Shown here piece by piece: positions 26,599-32,815 of a DNA stretch of 37,135 nt. The notes under the pieces are model-generated. The model ran no database searches. It saw only the letters and a program-made list of their open reading frames with translations, and was not told where the DNA came from. The stretch comes from an uncultured Oribacterium sp. (GTDB lineage Bacteria; Bacillota; Clostridia; Lachnospirales; Lachnospiraceae), in NCBI GenBank assembly GCA_946413525.1, contig CAMKKZ010000036.1, forward strand, positions 1-37,135. Reading direction: 5' to 3'. How positions within the stretch are numbered: position 1 is the stretch's first letter; every line of letters starts with the position of its first letter. The translations under genes and the position numbers were made by a program.

Positions 26599-26907
26599 AT
26601 GAAAGCTGCTGTACTTATTTTGGCTATGGCAATCACTACTATAGTGCTTCGGTTTCTTCCGTTTATGATCTTTGGAAAGCATACCCCGGCGTATGTTTCT
26701 TATTTAGGGAAAGTCTTGCCCCAGGCAATAATCGCTCTTTTGGTGATATATTGTCTGCGCGATGTATCTGTAATATCTCCTCCATATGGTATTCCGGAGT
26801 TTATCGCGGGAGGAACCGTAGTGGGAATGCAGGCATGGAAGAGAAACGCGGTTATAAGTATATTGTCAGGAACTATTGTGTATATGGTGCTTATCAGGAT
26901 CATATGA
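26599..26907 (+). CDS. azlD: AzlD family small subunit of the branched-chain amino acid exporter
   Basis: 102 aa, four hydrophobic helices. ATG follows GGGGAGGATATAGGATA. MKAAVLILAMAITTIVLRFL, then FLPFMIFGKHTPAYVSYLGK, LPQAIIALLVIYCLRDV and GTVVGMQAWKRNAVISI are characteristic AzlD segments. Partner of AzlC. Confidence 0.9.
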   Translation: MKAAVLILAMAITTIVLRFLPFMIFGKHTPAYVSYLGKVLPQAIIALLVIYCLRDVSVISPPYGIPEFIAGGTVVGMQAWKRNAVISILSGTIVYMVLIRII

Positions 26908-27082
26908 AAGATATATCAATATATTTTATGTCACAACATTCCTTCGTCCGTTCTCTCAGCCAGATCAGCAGGACCACATGTCTATGAAAGCTCAGTTGAA
27001 TCGAAAACCGCGTCAAAAAGCACCTCGGATTTCTCCGGGATGCTTTCTCTAAAGCGCCTCCCTTATCGGCATTGATAAGTAG
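26908..27082. other. Short intergenic stretch with a weak hairpin
   Basis: AAAGCACCTCGGA-TTTC-TCCGGGATGCTTT at 27017-27045 may end the azl transcript. No gene. Confidence 0.4.
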
Positions 27083-27174
27083 AAGTATGAAAAGCAAGCT
27101 TTTCATACTTCATTTGTGCCGCTGGCGCGACACAAATGGGACTCAATGCCTGCGGCATCAAGTCAAAGTATGAG
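27083..27174 (+). repeat. Dispersed repeat family C, copy 3
   Basis: Best-preserved copy: AAGTATGAAAAGC-AA-GCTTTTCATACTT, CATTTGTG...CACAAATG, GACTCAATGCC-TGC-GGCATCAAGTC, closing with AAAGTATGA. It begins and ends with AAGTATGA. It abuts the remnant at 27175. Confidence 0.8.
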
Positions 27175-27273
27175 GGAGCATTTAATCCTGTTGAATTGGT
27201 TAATGGCATTGCATCAATGTCGAATTATCCTTCAGCAAAAATACCACAGGGTTTTGTTAAGGATACAACTTGA
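27175..27273 (+). pseudogene. 3' remnant of an unidentified gene
   Basis: The frame reads GAFNPVELVNGIASMSNYPS then AKIPQGFVKDTT and stops at TGA. It has coding character but no start: its upstream side is cut exactly at family C copy 3. It was probably the gene before the AAA-ATPase fragment in a former operon. Family not recognised. Confidence 0.45.
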
Positions 27274-27310
27274 TGAGAGAACATATAAATCGTATTGAGA
27301 GACTGAATAA

Positions 27311-27472
27311 ATGAAACTTATAGATATTGGGATTAGAAACTATAGGCAGTTTGAAAAGGCTGAGATTTCTTTCGATAATGGCATCACGATATTAGCCGGA
27401 GCTAATAACAGTGGAAAAACTTCACTTATCACTCATACTTCGCACACTAAAAGCTTATTAAGAACCGCATAA
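27311..27472 (+). pseudogene. 5' fragment of an OLD/RecF-type AAA ATPase gene
   Basis: 53 codons: MKLIDIGIRNYRQFEKAEIS then FDNGITILAGANNSGKTSLI, followed by unrelated codons and TAA. The N-terminal beta strand and Walker A (GANNSGKTS, 30-38) are typical of AAA_15/OLD-type ATPases as in Gabija GajA or Septu-like defence proteins. Homology ends near residue 40, so nearly the whole gene is deleted. Confidence 0.65.
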
Positions 27473-27804
27473 AACCAAGAAATACTATATAAAAAAAGGC
27501 ACAAGCTCTTTAAATTTGCTATAATAAAGGTGCTCAAACCAAACATAGCAAAATCTTCACTTTTGTATGCAGGATACCCGCAGTTCTTAAATGACGTTAT
27601 TAATGTTTTTCCAAAATCCGAATCAACAACACCTTGGACAAGTCCGTTCTCGGTAAGCCGCTGTTCGATCCTATCCATCTCACCGTTCCGCCATAGCTCA
27701 AACAGTTCAATCTTAAAATCTGTTTTTAGTACCAGCCTCCATTGATCGACCTTGAGCACACAAGGGTTTTTGATCAGTTCCTTTTCGTTGTATACAAATC
27801 TCAT
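27433..27804 (-). CDS. Small unidentified protein, possibly transposase OrfA-like, C-terminus doubtful
   Basis: 123 aa from ATG with AGGGAGAATGCT upstream. The first 70 residues (MRFVYNEKELIKNPCVLKVD, then FKIELFELWRNGEMDRIEQR) resemble the small HTH proteins related to IS3 OrfA in Clostridia; this is a weak recall. The last 30 residues are hydrophobic and the stop lies inside the AAA-ATPase fragment of the other strand, so the 3' end seems to be a junction. A terminator-like hairpin precedes the start codon. Confidence 0.4.
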   Translation of the reverse strand: MRFVYNEKELIKNPCVLKVDQWRLVLKTDFKIELFELWRNGEMDRIEQRLTENGLVQGVVDSDFGKTLITSFKNCGYPAYKSEDFAMFGLSTFIIANLKSLCLFLYSISWFYAVLNKLLVCEV

Positions 27805-27828
27805 AGCATTCTCCCTGCCAATCACAAT

Positions 27829-27891
27829 AAAAAAAGTACCCGGATGATGGGTACTTTTGACTGTCAAGTCATTGTCCATCATCTGGGTACC
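27829..27891 (-). promoter_or_regulatory. Possible transcription attenuator
   Basis: On the minus strand GTACCC-N7-GGGTAC followed by seven T (27829-27854) is a terminator just before the ORF at 27804. An upstream arm at 27876-27891 (GGTACCCAGATGATGG) can pair with CCATCATCCGGGTAC, which would break the terminator. The two folds exclude each other. Confidence 0.5.
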
Positions 27892-27897
27892 AGTTTA

Positions 27898-27960
27898 TTA
27901 AGTGAAAGACTAAAATCCACTTCGACCCCATCAGAGTGGAAATAAACTTTTCACCTCAGC
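27898..27960. repeat. Direct repeat family E, copy 1
   Basis: 63 bp starting TTAAGTGAAAGACTAAAATC and ending TTCACCTCAGC. Nearly identical to 29689-29751 in the same orientation. Contains CCACTTCG...AGAGTGG, a hairpin related to family A. Confidence 0.85.
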
Positions 27961-27996
27961 AGTCTGAATCAGGAGTACCGGCTACGCAAAAGAGCC

Positions 27997-28024
27997 TTGA
28001 CAAACGATGGATAATATGTATAAT
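27997..28024 (+). promoter_or_regulatory. Promoter of DUF3793-flavodoxin
   Basis: TTGACA, 16-bp spacer, TATAAT. An operator follows immediately. The leader to the DUF3793 ATG is about 180 nt. Confidence 0.75.
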
Positions 28025-28124
28025 GTTAGTGTAAGCTAACTTAATTAAAGTTGATGATGCCGTGCAGGTATCTTTTTTTTAAAGCAATGGTTAGATAACA
28101 CTAATTATAGTTATGAAAGACTAA
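28025..28124. promoter_or_regulatory. Cluster of TTAG-N6-CTAA operators
   Basis: GTTAG-TGTAAG-CTAAC at 28025-28040 abuts the -10 box. A second site TTAG-ATAACA-CTAA lies at 28091-28104, and a one-mismatch site TTAT-GAAAGA-CTAA at 28111-28124. Same core as the two sites before the DUF2325 gene. Likely bound by a DtxR-family metal repressor; inferred from the consensus. Confidence 0.65.
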
Positions 28125-28210
28125 CATTTGCTTCTGCTAATTGACTTTTGCTTTGACTGCGAAAGCGGATTTATGCCTTGATTTGTGTGTCTTTGAGGTG
28201 GAATAAAAAG

Positions 28211-28765
28211 ATGTCTGATCGTCACATTGTGGAGAATTGTTCTCCTGTTCTTGCGGGATTGAAAGCAGGAAGCCTTTTTTCGGTGGAGTACAGGGAAAGA
28301 AAAGATATCGACGAGGACATCCGGCGTGTGAATCGGATTCTGGTCAAAAAGGGATTGAGAGCACTTCCAATGCGATATGGAAAACGACGGACATTGATCT
28401 ATCTATACCGCCCGGATCGGCTTCGTAAGGATCTGAGCGTTCCGGCAGCCATAAAGATATTGGAAGAGAAGGGATACCCTGTCAATGACGAGATCCGTTG
28501 TCTTTCCAGTCTTTTGAAGAGGATCCGGTCACAGGAGGATTTCCCTCATGAGATCGGGCTTTTTCTGGGATATCCGCCGGAGGATGTGAGCGGTTTTATG
28601 AGGAGCCCTTATGAGGGGGTGAAGTGCGTCGGCTGTTGGAAGGTCTATGGAAATCGTGAAGAAGCCGAAAAAACATTTTCCAGATATAGAAAATGCACAG
28701 AGATTTATCGCAAAGCATTGGAGCGGGGACGGACATTGGAGGAGTTGACGATCGGAACAGGGTAG
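28211..28765 (+). CDS. DUF3793 family protein
   Basis: 184 aa. ATG has GAGGTGG at 9 nt; an in-frame TTG 11 codons upstream has no site. HIVENCSPVLAGLKAGSLFS at the N-terminus, YRPDRLRKDL, IGLFLGYPPEDVSGFM and GVKCVGCWKVYGNREEAEKT are diagnostic of DUF3793. The function is unknown; by recall the family often sits beside flavodoxin and iron-uptake genes in Clostridia. Together with the operator it suggests a role under iron limitation. The flavodoxin gene follows after 253 nt. Confidence 0.85.
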   Translation: MSDRHIVENCSPVLAGLKAGSLFSVEYRERKDIDEDIRRVNRILVKKGLRALPMRYGKRRTLIYLYRPDRLRKDLSVPAAIKILEEKGYPVNDEIRCLSSLLKRIRSQEDFPHEIGLFLGYPPEDVSGFMRSPYEGVKCVGCWKVYGNREEAEKTFSRYRKCTEIYRKALERGRTLEELTIGTG

Positions 28766-28820
28766 CAGGAGCATCCTGAGAAAGTCAGCTGCATTAAAAG
28801 CCTGTGATCATTCCGGGGCG

Positions 28821-28923
28821 GTCTGATCGGTGCAGGACCGACAGAAGATGCCGTTCCTTATTTCCCTTCGGAACAGCAAGGTAAATTGTCTGATCGGTGC
28901 AGGGCCGATAGAAAATTGCCGTT
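28821..28923 (+). repeat. Two ~35-bp hairpin repeats before the flavodoxin gene
   Basis: GTCTGATCGGTGCAGGACCG and GTCTGATCGGTGCAGGGCCG start units at 28821 and 28888; both continue AGAA...TGCCGTT. Each folds as TCGGT-GCAGG-ACCGA, the second with G-T tolerance and an extra A-T closing pair. Confidence 0.6.
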
Positions 28924-28956
28924 GGGATATTCAGAACTATCATGAAGCCGACGCGG

Positions 28957-28982
28957 ATAAACGAATTTTCGAATTCGTTTAT
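28957..28982. promoter_or_regulatory. Perfect 11-bp stem with TTCG loop over a -10-like box
   Basis: ATAAACGAATT-TTCG-AATTCGTTTAT. Its right end overlaps TATAAT (28980-28985). It may be an internal promoter with operator for the flavodoxin gene or an mRNA processing hairpin. Confidence 0.5.
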
Positions 28983-29018
28983 AATATATTTAAGATATTT
29001 AAGAAAGGATGGTAAGGT

Positions 29019-29441
29019 ATGGCAAAAGTAGCAGTAGTGTATTGGAGTGGAACAGGAAATACGCAGGCGATGGCTGAAGCAGTCGCGGGCGGGATCAGGG
29101 ATGCTGGTGCCGAAGCGGAATTGCTGACAGCCTCTGATTTTTCCACAGCGAAGCTTGCTGCTTATGATGCGGTCGCGTTTGGTTGTCCCGCTATGGGCGC
29201 AGAGGTTCTGGAGGAGTCAGAGTTTGATCCGATGTTTACAGATCTGGAGGCCTCACTTTCAGGAAAAAAGATCGCTTTGTTTGGATCCTATGGATGGGGC
29301 GATGGACAATGGATGAGAGACTGGGAGGAACGCTGCAGAAATGCCGGAGCGGTTCTTGCGACAGAAAGTGTGACGGCGAACAATGAACCGGACGATGATG
29401 CGGTGAATGCCTGCAAAGCACTTGGCGCTGCTTTGGCCTGA
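29019..29441 (+). CDS. Short-chain flavodoxin
   Basis: 140 aa, normal length. The FMN phosphate loop is SGTGNT (10-15). The two isoalloxazine loops are FGCPAMGAEVLEE (about 54-66) and GSYGWGDGQWM (about 89-99). It is a one-electron carrier that replaces ferredoxin when iron is scarce. ATG has AGGATGGTAAGGT upstream. Follows DUF3793 on the same strand behind an iron-type operator. Confidence 0.93.
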   Translation: MAKVAVVYWSGTGNTQAMAEAVAGGIRDAGAEAELLTASDFSTAKLAAYDAVAFGCPAMGAEVLEESEFDPMFTDLEASLSGKKIALFGSYGWGDGQWMRDWEERCRNAGAVLATESVTANNEPDDDAVNACKALGAALA

Positions 29442-29688
29442 TAGAGGGACAGCATCATAGCGGAACACGCAGATATTCAATACTATGATGAAAACGCCAA
29501 AAGGCGCCTTCTGTTGATTCACGGATTGTTCCGCACTTCGTGCTCCCACAATCCTCCCAACATTCGGACTCCCTGATGCCAGCGCACCACTTCACCCTCA
29601 TGTTGAGGCACCAAAAGTACGTTTTCCTCCACCCGTGCATCAGTATCATAAGTGAAGAAGGCTAAACGCAACTTTTGTGTAAGTGGAA

Positions 29689-29751
29689 TTAAGTGAAAGA
29701 CTAAAATCCACTTCGGCCCCATCAGAGTGGAAATAAACTTTTCACTTCAGC
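29689..29751. repeat. Direct repeat family E, copy 2
   Basis: 63 bp with two differences from copy 1. The two copies bracket the DUF3793-flavodoxin unit. The gap 29442-29829 otherwise holds a CGCC-AAAA-GGCG hairpin (29492-29503) and a minus-strand open stretch (VEENVLLVPQHEGEVVRWHQ) that looks like a gene remnant without a recognised family. Confidence 0.85.
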
Positions 29752-29796
29752 CACTAAAAATTTATAATTATTTTACTGTTCAGAGCCTGATGGATA

Positions 29797-29805
29797 TGGT
29801 ATACT
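29797..29805 (+). promoter_or_regulatory. Extended -10 promoter of the Panacea module
   Basis: TGGTATACT, matching TGnTATAnT. Start would be near 29812, giving a leader of about 20 nt before the antitoxin gene. Confidence 0.55.
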
Positions 29806-29832
29806 ACAGTGTTTATAAAAGAGGCTGTGATG

Positions 29833-30264
29833 ATGGCAAATGTTTTTGATACAGCAAAATATATTTTAGAGCAGTCTGGCCCTATGTCAACGATGAAGCT
29901 TCAGAAACTGTGCTATTACTCTCAAGCATGGGCACTTGTTTGGGATGATTCTCCTTTATTTGAGGAAAACTTCCAGGCATGGGCTAACGGTCCGGTATGT
30001 CCTGAGTTGTTTTTCAAAACACAAGGAAAATACTCCGTAAGTGCCAGTGATGAAACTGGTGGAACAGGCGATTTGTCTGACAACCAAAAAGACACCATAG
30101 ATAGAGTCTTGGAACATTATGGTGGGCACAACGCGCAATGGCTTAGTCAGTTGACACATATGGAGGATCCATGGATTAAGACTCGAGAGGGCGTTCCGTC
30201 TGGTACTGAATGTAACAATGTGATTACAAAAGAGAGCATGGCGGTATATTATGGCGGGCTCTAA
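29833..30264 (+). CDS. Panacea-domain (SocA/DUF4065-like) antitoxin
   Basis: 143 aa. MANVFDTAKYILEQSGPMST, MKLQKLCYYSQAWALVW, ANGPVCPELF and the C-terminal half are the complete Panacea domain. GAGG lies 8 nt before this ATG; the preceding codon is also ATG. By family knowledge Panacea proteins are antitoxins that neutralise many different toxins, in some cases through a proteolytic adaptor role. The toxin-like gene starts within its last codons. Confidence 0.85.
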   Translation: MANVFDTAKYILEQSGPMSTMKLQKLCYYSQAWALVWDDSPLFEENFQAWANGPVCPELFFKTQGKYSVSASDETGGTGDLSDNQKDTIDRVLEHYGGHNAQWLSQLTHMEDPWIKTREGVPSGTECNNVITKESMAVYYGGL

Positions 30265-30714
30265 TAGAAAGAAGTAAAACAAAAAGAAGTCCCCATAGGG
30301 AAGGTTATCGCTCAGGGTGGAGATCCTGAGCGATATTATTCAGAGAAACCTGCGTGGACGTTTGCAAATGCCAATCAGGAGATGTGGGCATTCACTCAGA
30401 ATCATATCGGGACTCTTATTTGGACGGAGTTACTTCCAAAGCTTCAAGCATTAGAAACCCAGACTTGGAGTGAGATACTGGTTTATAATAAGAAGCAAAA
30501 TTACTCATTGGATCTGAATGACTTGAACAAAGTAGCGCAAGATAGGCTTGCTTCAAGGTATATAGAAGCAGAATCGTTGATTTCGTTAAGAATTACTGGC
30601 AATCATAGATTGTACGGTTACATTACGGGTAGGGTTTTCAATATACTTTGGTATGATGATGACCACGGAGATAATAGCACATGTGTATGTAGGTCTCGTT
30701 TAAAACACACATAA
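30251..30714 (+). pseudogene. Panacea-associated toxin-like gene with a frameshift near its start
   Basis: An ATG at 30251 overlaps the antitoxin end and reads MAGSNRKK, then TAA. From 30268 another frame is open for 149 codons and reads KEVKQKEVPIGKVIAQGGDP, then KPAWTFANANQEMWAFTQNH, ETQTWSEILVY, SLISLRITGNHRLYGYITGR and WYDDDHGDNSTCVCRSRLKH. It has no ATG, GTG or TTG until 30382, in the middle of the conserved part. The two frames join in A-rich GAAAGAAG by a -1 shift. The family is known to me as the partner of Panacea genes, not by mechanism. Either a dead toxin, a programmed frameshift or a sequencing error. Confidence 0.65.
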
Positions 30715-30715
30715 A

Positions 30716-30761
30716 GAAAACGGCTTCACAGGAGCGTCTATGCTCCCATGAAGCCGTTTTC
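30716..30761 (+). terminator. Hairpin terminator after the Panacea module
   Basis: GAAAACGGCTTCA...TGAAGCCGTTTTC, 13-bp stem with an inner GGAG/CTCC pair. T-rich on both sides, so it can act in both directions. Confidence 0.75.
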
Positions 30762-30844
30762 CGTTGTTCCCGCCCGAAGAATACTGGCTCAAATTAGCTT
30801 GTTCTCGAAATCCCTAATTTGAACCGCCTCTCCGGGCTGCTTTC

Positions 30845-30985
30845 TCTTAAGCGGCATTATCCTCCCCTATCAAAGTGGTTTTTGAACCGTTTTAATTCCT
30901 GACTAATCGCAGCGGTATCGCAAGCGATAAGGCTGAACTATCCAAGTGGTTTTTTCCACTTTGAAATCTGACATAACGAACCTCA
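30845..30985 (+). repeat. Dispersed repeat family A, two copies before the LysR gene
   Basis: CTCCCCTATCAAAGTGGTTT, TTGAACCGTTTTAATTCCTG, ACTAATCGCAGCGGTATCGC, then TATCCAAGTGGTTTTTTCCA, CTTTGAAATCTGACATAACG. Opposite orientation to the downstream gene compared with A5-A7. Fills most of the gap 30762-31016. Confidence 0.75.
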
Positions 30986-31016
30986 AAACCATCCATTCCA
31001 TAAAGGAACCCGATTC

Positions 31017-31928
31017 ATGGAAATAAAAACTCTCAGATATTTCCTTGCCGTCGCAAGGGAAGAAAATATGACCCGCGCTGCGGAACTCCTGCATGTGACG
31101 CAGCCCACTCTTTCGAAGCAGTTGAAATCCCTGGAGGACGAATTGGGAAAGAAGCTCTTTACCCGACACAGCTTCAGCATACGCCTTACTGACGAAGGCA
31201 ACCTTCTTCGGAACCGGGCGGAAGACCTGGTCAGCATGGCGGATAAGATTGAACAGGAATTTGTTTCCCTGGATGACATCACCGGCGGCGACCTCTTCCT
31301 CGGGCTTGCTGAATCCTGCCAGATCAAATATCTTGCCAGGGCCATCAAAGACCTTAAGTCTCGTTACCCAAACCTGCACTACCACATTACAAGCGGCGAT
31401 ACCGAACAGATCGCGGACAAGCTTAGAAGCGGGCTCCTTGATTTCCTTGTCCTTGCGGAACACCCGGACAGGCGCAAATATGAGTACATCGAATTTCCCG
31501 AAAGCGACAGGTGGGGAGTTGTGATGCCGGAGAATGATACACTGGCAAAGAAAGATTCAATCCGTCCAAAAGATCTGATCGGGCTGCCTATGTTCTGCTC
31601 TGATCAGGCCTGGAACAAAGAGATAAGGGAATGGGCAGGAGAATCATTCCCGGAAATGAAACTGGAAGGCTCTTTCCGATTGTCCTATAATGGCTCCGTC
31701 TTTGCCAGGGAAGGACTCGGATACCTGTTGACTTTCGAGCATCTGATTGACACTTCTGATGGCAGCGGCCTTGTATTTCGTCCCCTGACGCCAAAGGCGG
31801 AGACTAGGCTCTATATCGTCTGGAACCGCTATCAGACCCTTACCCCTATCGCGGAAAGATTCATCAGGCAACTGCGGACAACGTTCAACTCACCGGAACC
31901 GGACATAATCGAACAGGGTGCCGAATAG
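31017..31928 (+). CDS. LysR family transcriptional regulator
   Basis: 303 aa. The HTH is at 1-60 (MEIKTLRYFLAVAREENMTR, AAELLHVTQPTLSKQLKSLE). The effector domain is of the periplasmic-binding type to about 295. ATG has AAGGA at 9 nt. It is convergent with the reductase-hydrolase operon at 32.8-35.7 kb; in related genomes LysR, hydrolase and reductase genes are often neighbours, so these may be its targets, but no divergent promoter is shared here. Confidence 0.93.
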   Translation: MEIKTLRYFLAVAREENMTRAAELLHVTQPTLSKQLKSLEDELGKKLFTRHSFSIRLTDEGNLLRNRAEDLVSMADKIEQEFVSLDDITGGDLFLGLAESCQIKYLARAIKDLKSRYPNLHYHITSGDTEQIADKLRSGLLDFLVLAEHPDRRKYEYIEFPESDRWGVVMPENDTLAKKDSIRPKDLIGLPMFCSDQAWNKEIREWAGESFPEMKLEGSFRLSYNGSVFAREGLGYLLTFEHLIDTSDGSGLVFRPLTPKAETRLYIVWNRYQTLTPIAERFIRQLRTTFNSPEPDIIEQGAE

Positions 31929-32018
31929 AATCATGATTCATGAAATTTCATATTCGCTGATTGCCTCATAATACGTCAATTTCATCGAGGACAAATGGAG
32001 CTACTCTGCCTCATCCAT

Positions 32019-32080
32019 CGTCAAAACCTATATTTAATACCTGGATTTTTATACCCAGGTATTAAATATAGGTTTTGACG
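32019..32080. terminator. Long perfect palindrome between convergent genes
   Basis: A 26-bp perfect stem (32019-32044 with 32055-32080, starting CGTCAAAACC) and a 10-nt loop. It lies 90 nt after the LysR stop. It may stop transcription from both sides. The right arm is also the first unit of a tandem repeat that continues into family B. Confidence 0.5.
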
Positions 32081-32290
32081 CGCTCCTAGGTATAAACTAT
32101 AGGTTTTGACGCGCTCTAAGGTATTAACTATAGGTTTTGACGCGCTCTAAGGAAAAGCGCGTCAAAATCCTCCCTTCGGTCGGACAAGCCCTCATTGCCG
32201 GGTGGCCAGCCTCGACCCGCAAGCGGGTAAAGGCATATTCCCTGCGGGATTCGCCAGGTACGGACATGAATGTTCTTTTCATAAAAACCC
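32066..32290 (+). repeat. Tandem 31-bp repeats leading into family B, copy 3
   Basis: TATAGGTTTTGACGCGCTC occurs three times at a 31-bp step, the last continuing into the family B hairpin AAGCGCGTCA, AATCCTCCCTTCGGTCGG, CCTCGACCCGCAAGCGGG, CGGGATTCGCCA and TACGGACATGAATGTT. A related palindrome GAGGACATGAATGTTCC/CATTCATGTCCTC follows at 32406-32440. No gene is seen in 31929-32812. Confidence 0.75.
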
Positions 32291-32602
32291 CTCCGTTCTA
32301 TCTTTTCCTGCAGGTATCATTTTAATGATGTTCCGATTGCTTTGGAAGTATGGATATGTTATCGTGGCGTAAAGTCAGGACTTATCGCAGAGATTTTTTT
32401 ATGCAGAGGACATGAATGTTCCTAAAACCATTCATGTCCTCTAATTATCAACCGAACAGCTTTCTCAAAACAGCCAACTTTCGATAGATTAAACCGGCAG
32501 AGAAAGCAATTCTCTGCCGGTTCACTCTATCAAACAACAATTCCGTGAAAAGCGCACTGAAGGACCGGGCTGCATCAAGCATATCACCAACACCAGTTAT
32601 GC

Positions 32603-32815
32603 TCATCCAGCAGAGCGGGTTTTGACCGCTCTGAGTTCTGACACAGCGAGGCGCTTACAGGACAAATCAATTCATCTATCAAAGTATGTTTCGATTGCTC
32701 TGAGTTCTGACACAGCGAGGCACTTACAGGACAAATCAGTTCATCTATCAAAGTATGTTTCGATTGCTCTGAGTTCTGACACAGCGAAGCACCTGAAGGG
32801 CAAATCGGCTTATCA
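32603..32815 (-). repeat. Dispersed repeat family A, three tandem copies
   Basis: Three ~71-bp units (CTCATC or TTCATC, TATCAAAGTATGTTTCGATT, GCTCTGAGTTCTGACACAGC, GAGGCACTTACAGGACAAAT). The second and third are almost identical, indicating recent duplication. The array touches the stop codon of the reductase gene. Confidence 0.85.
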
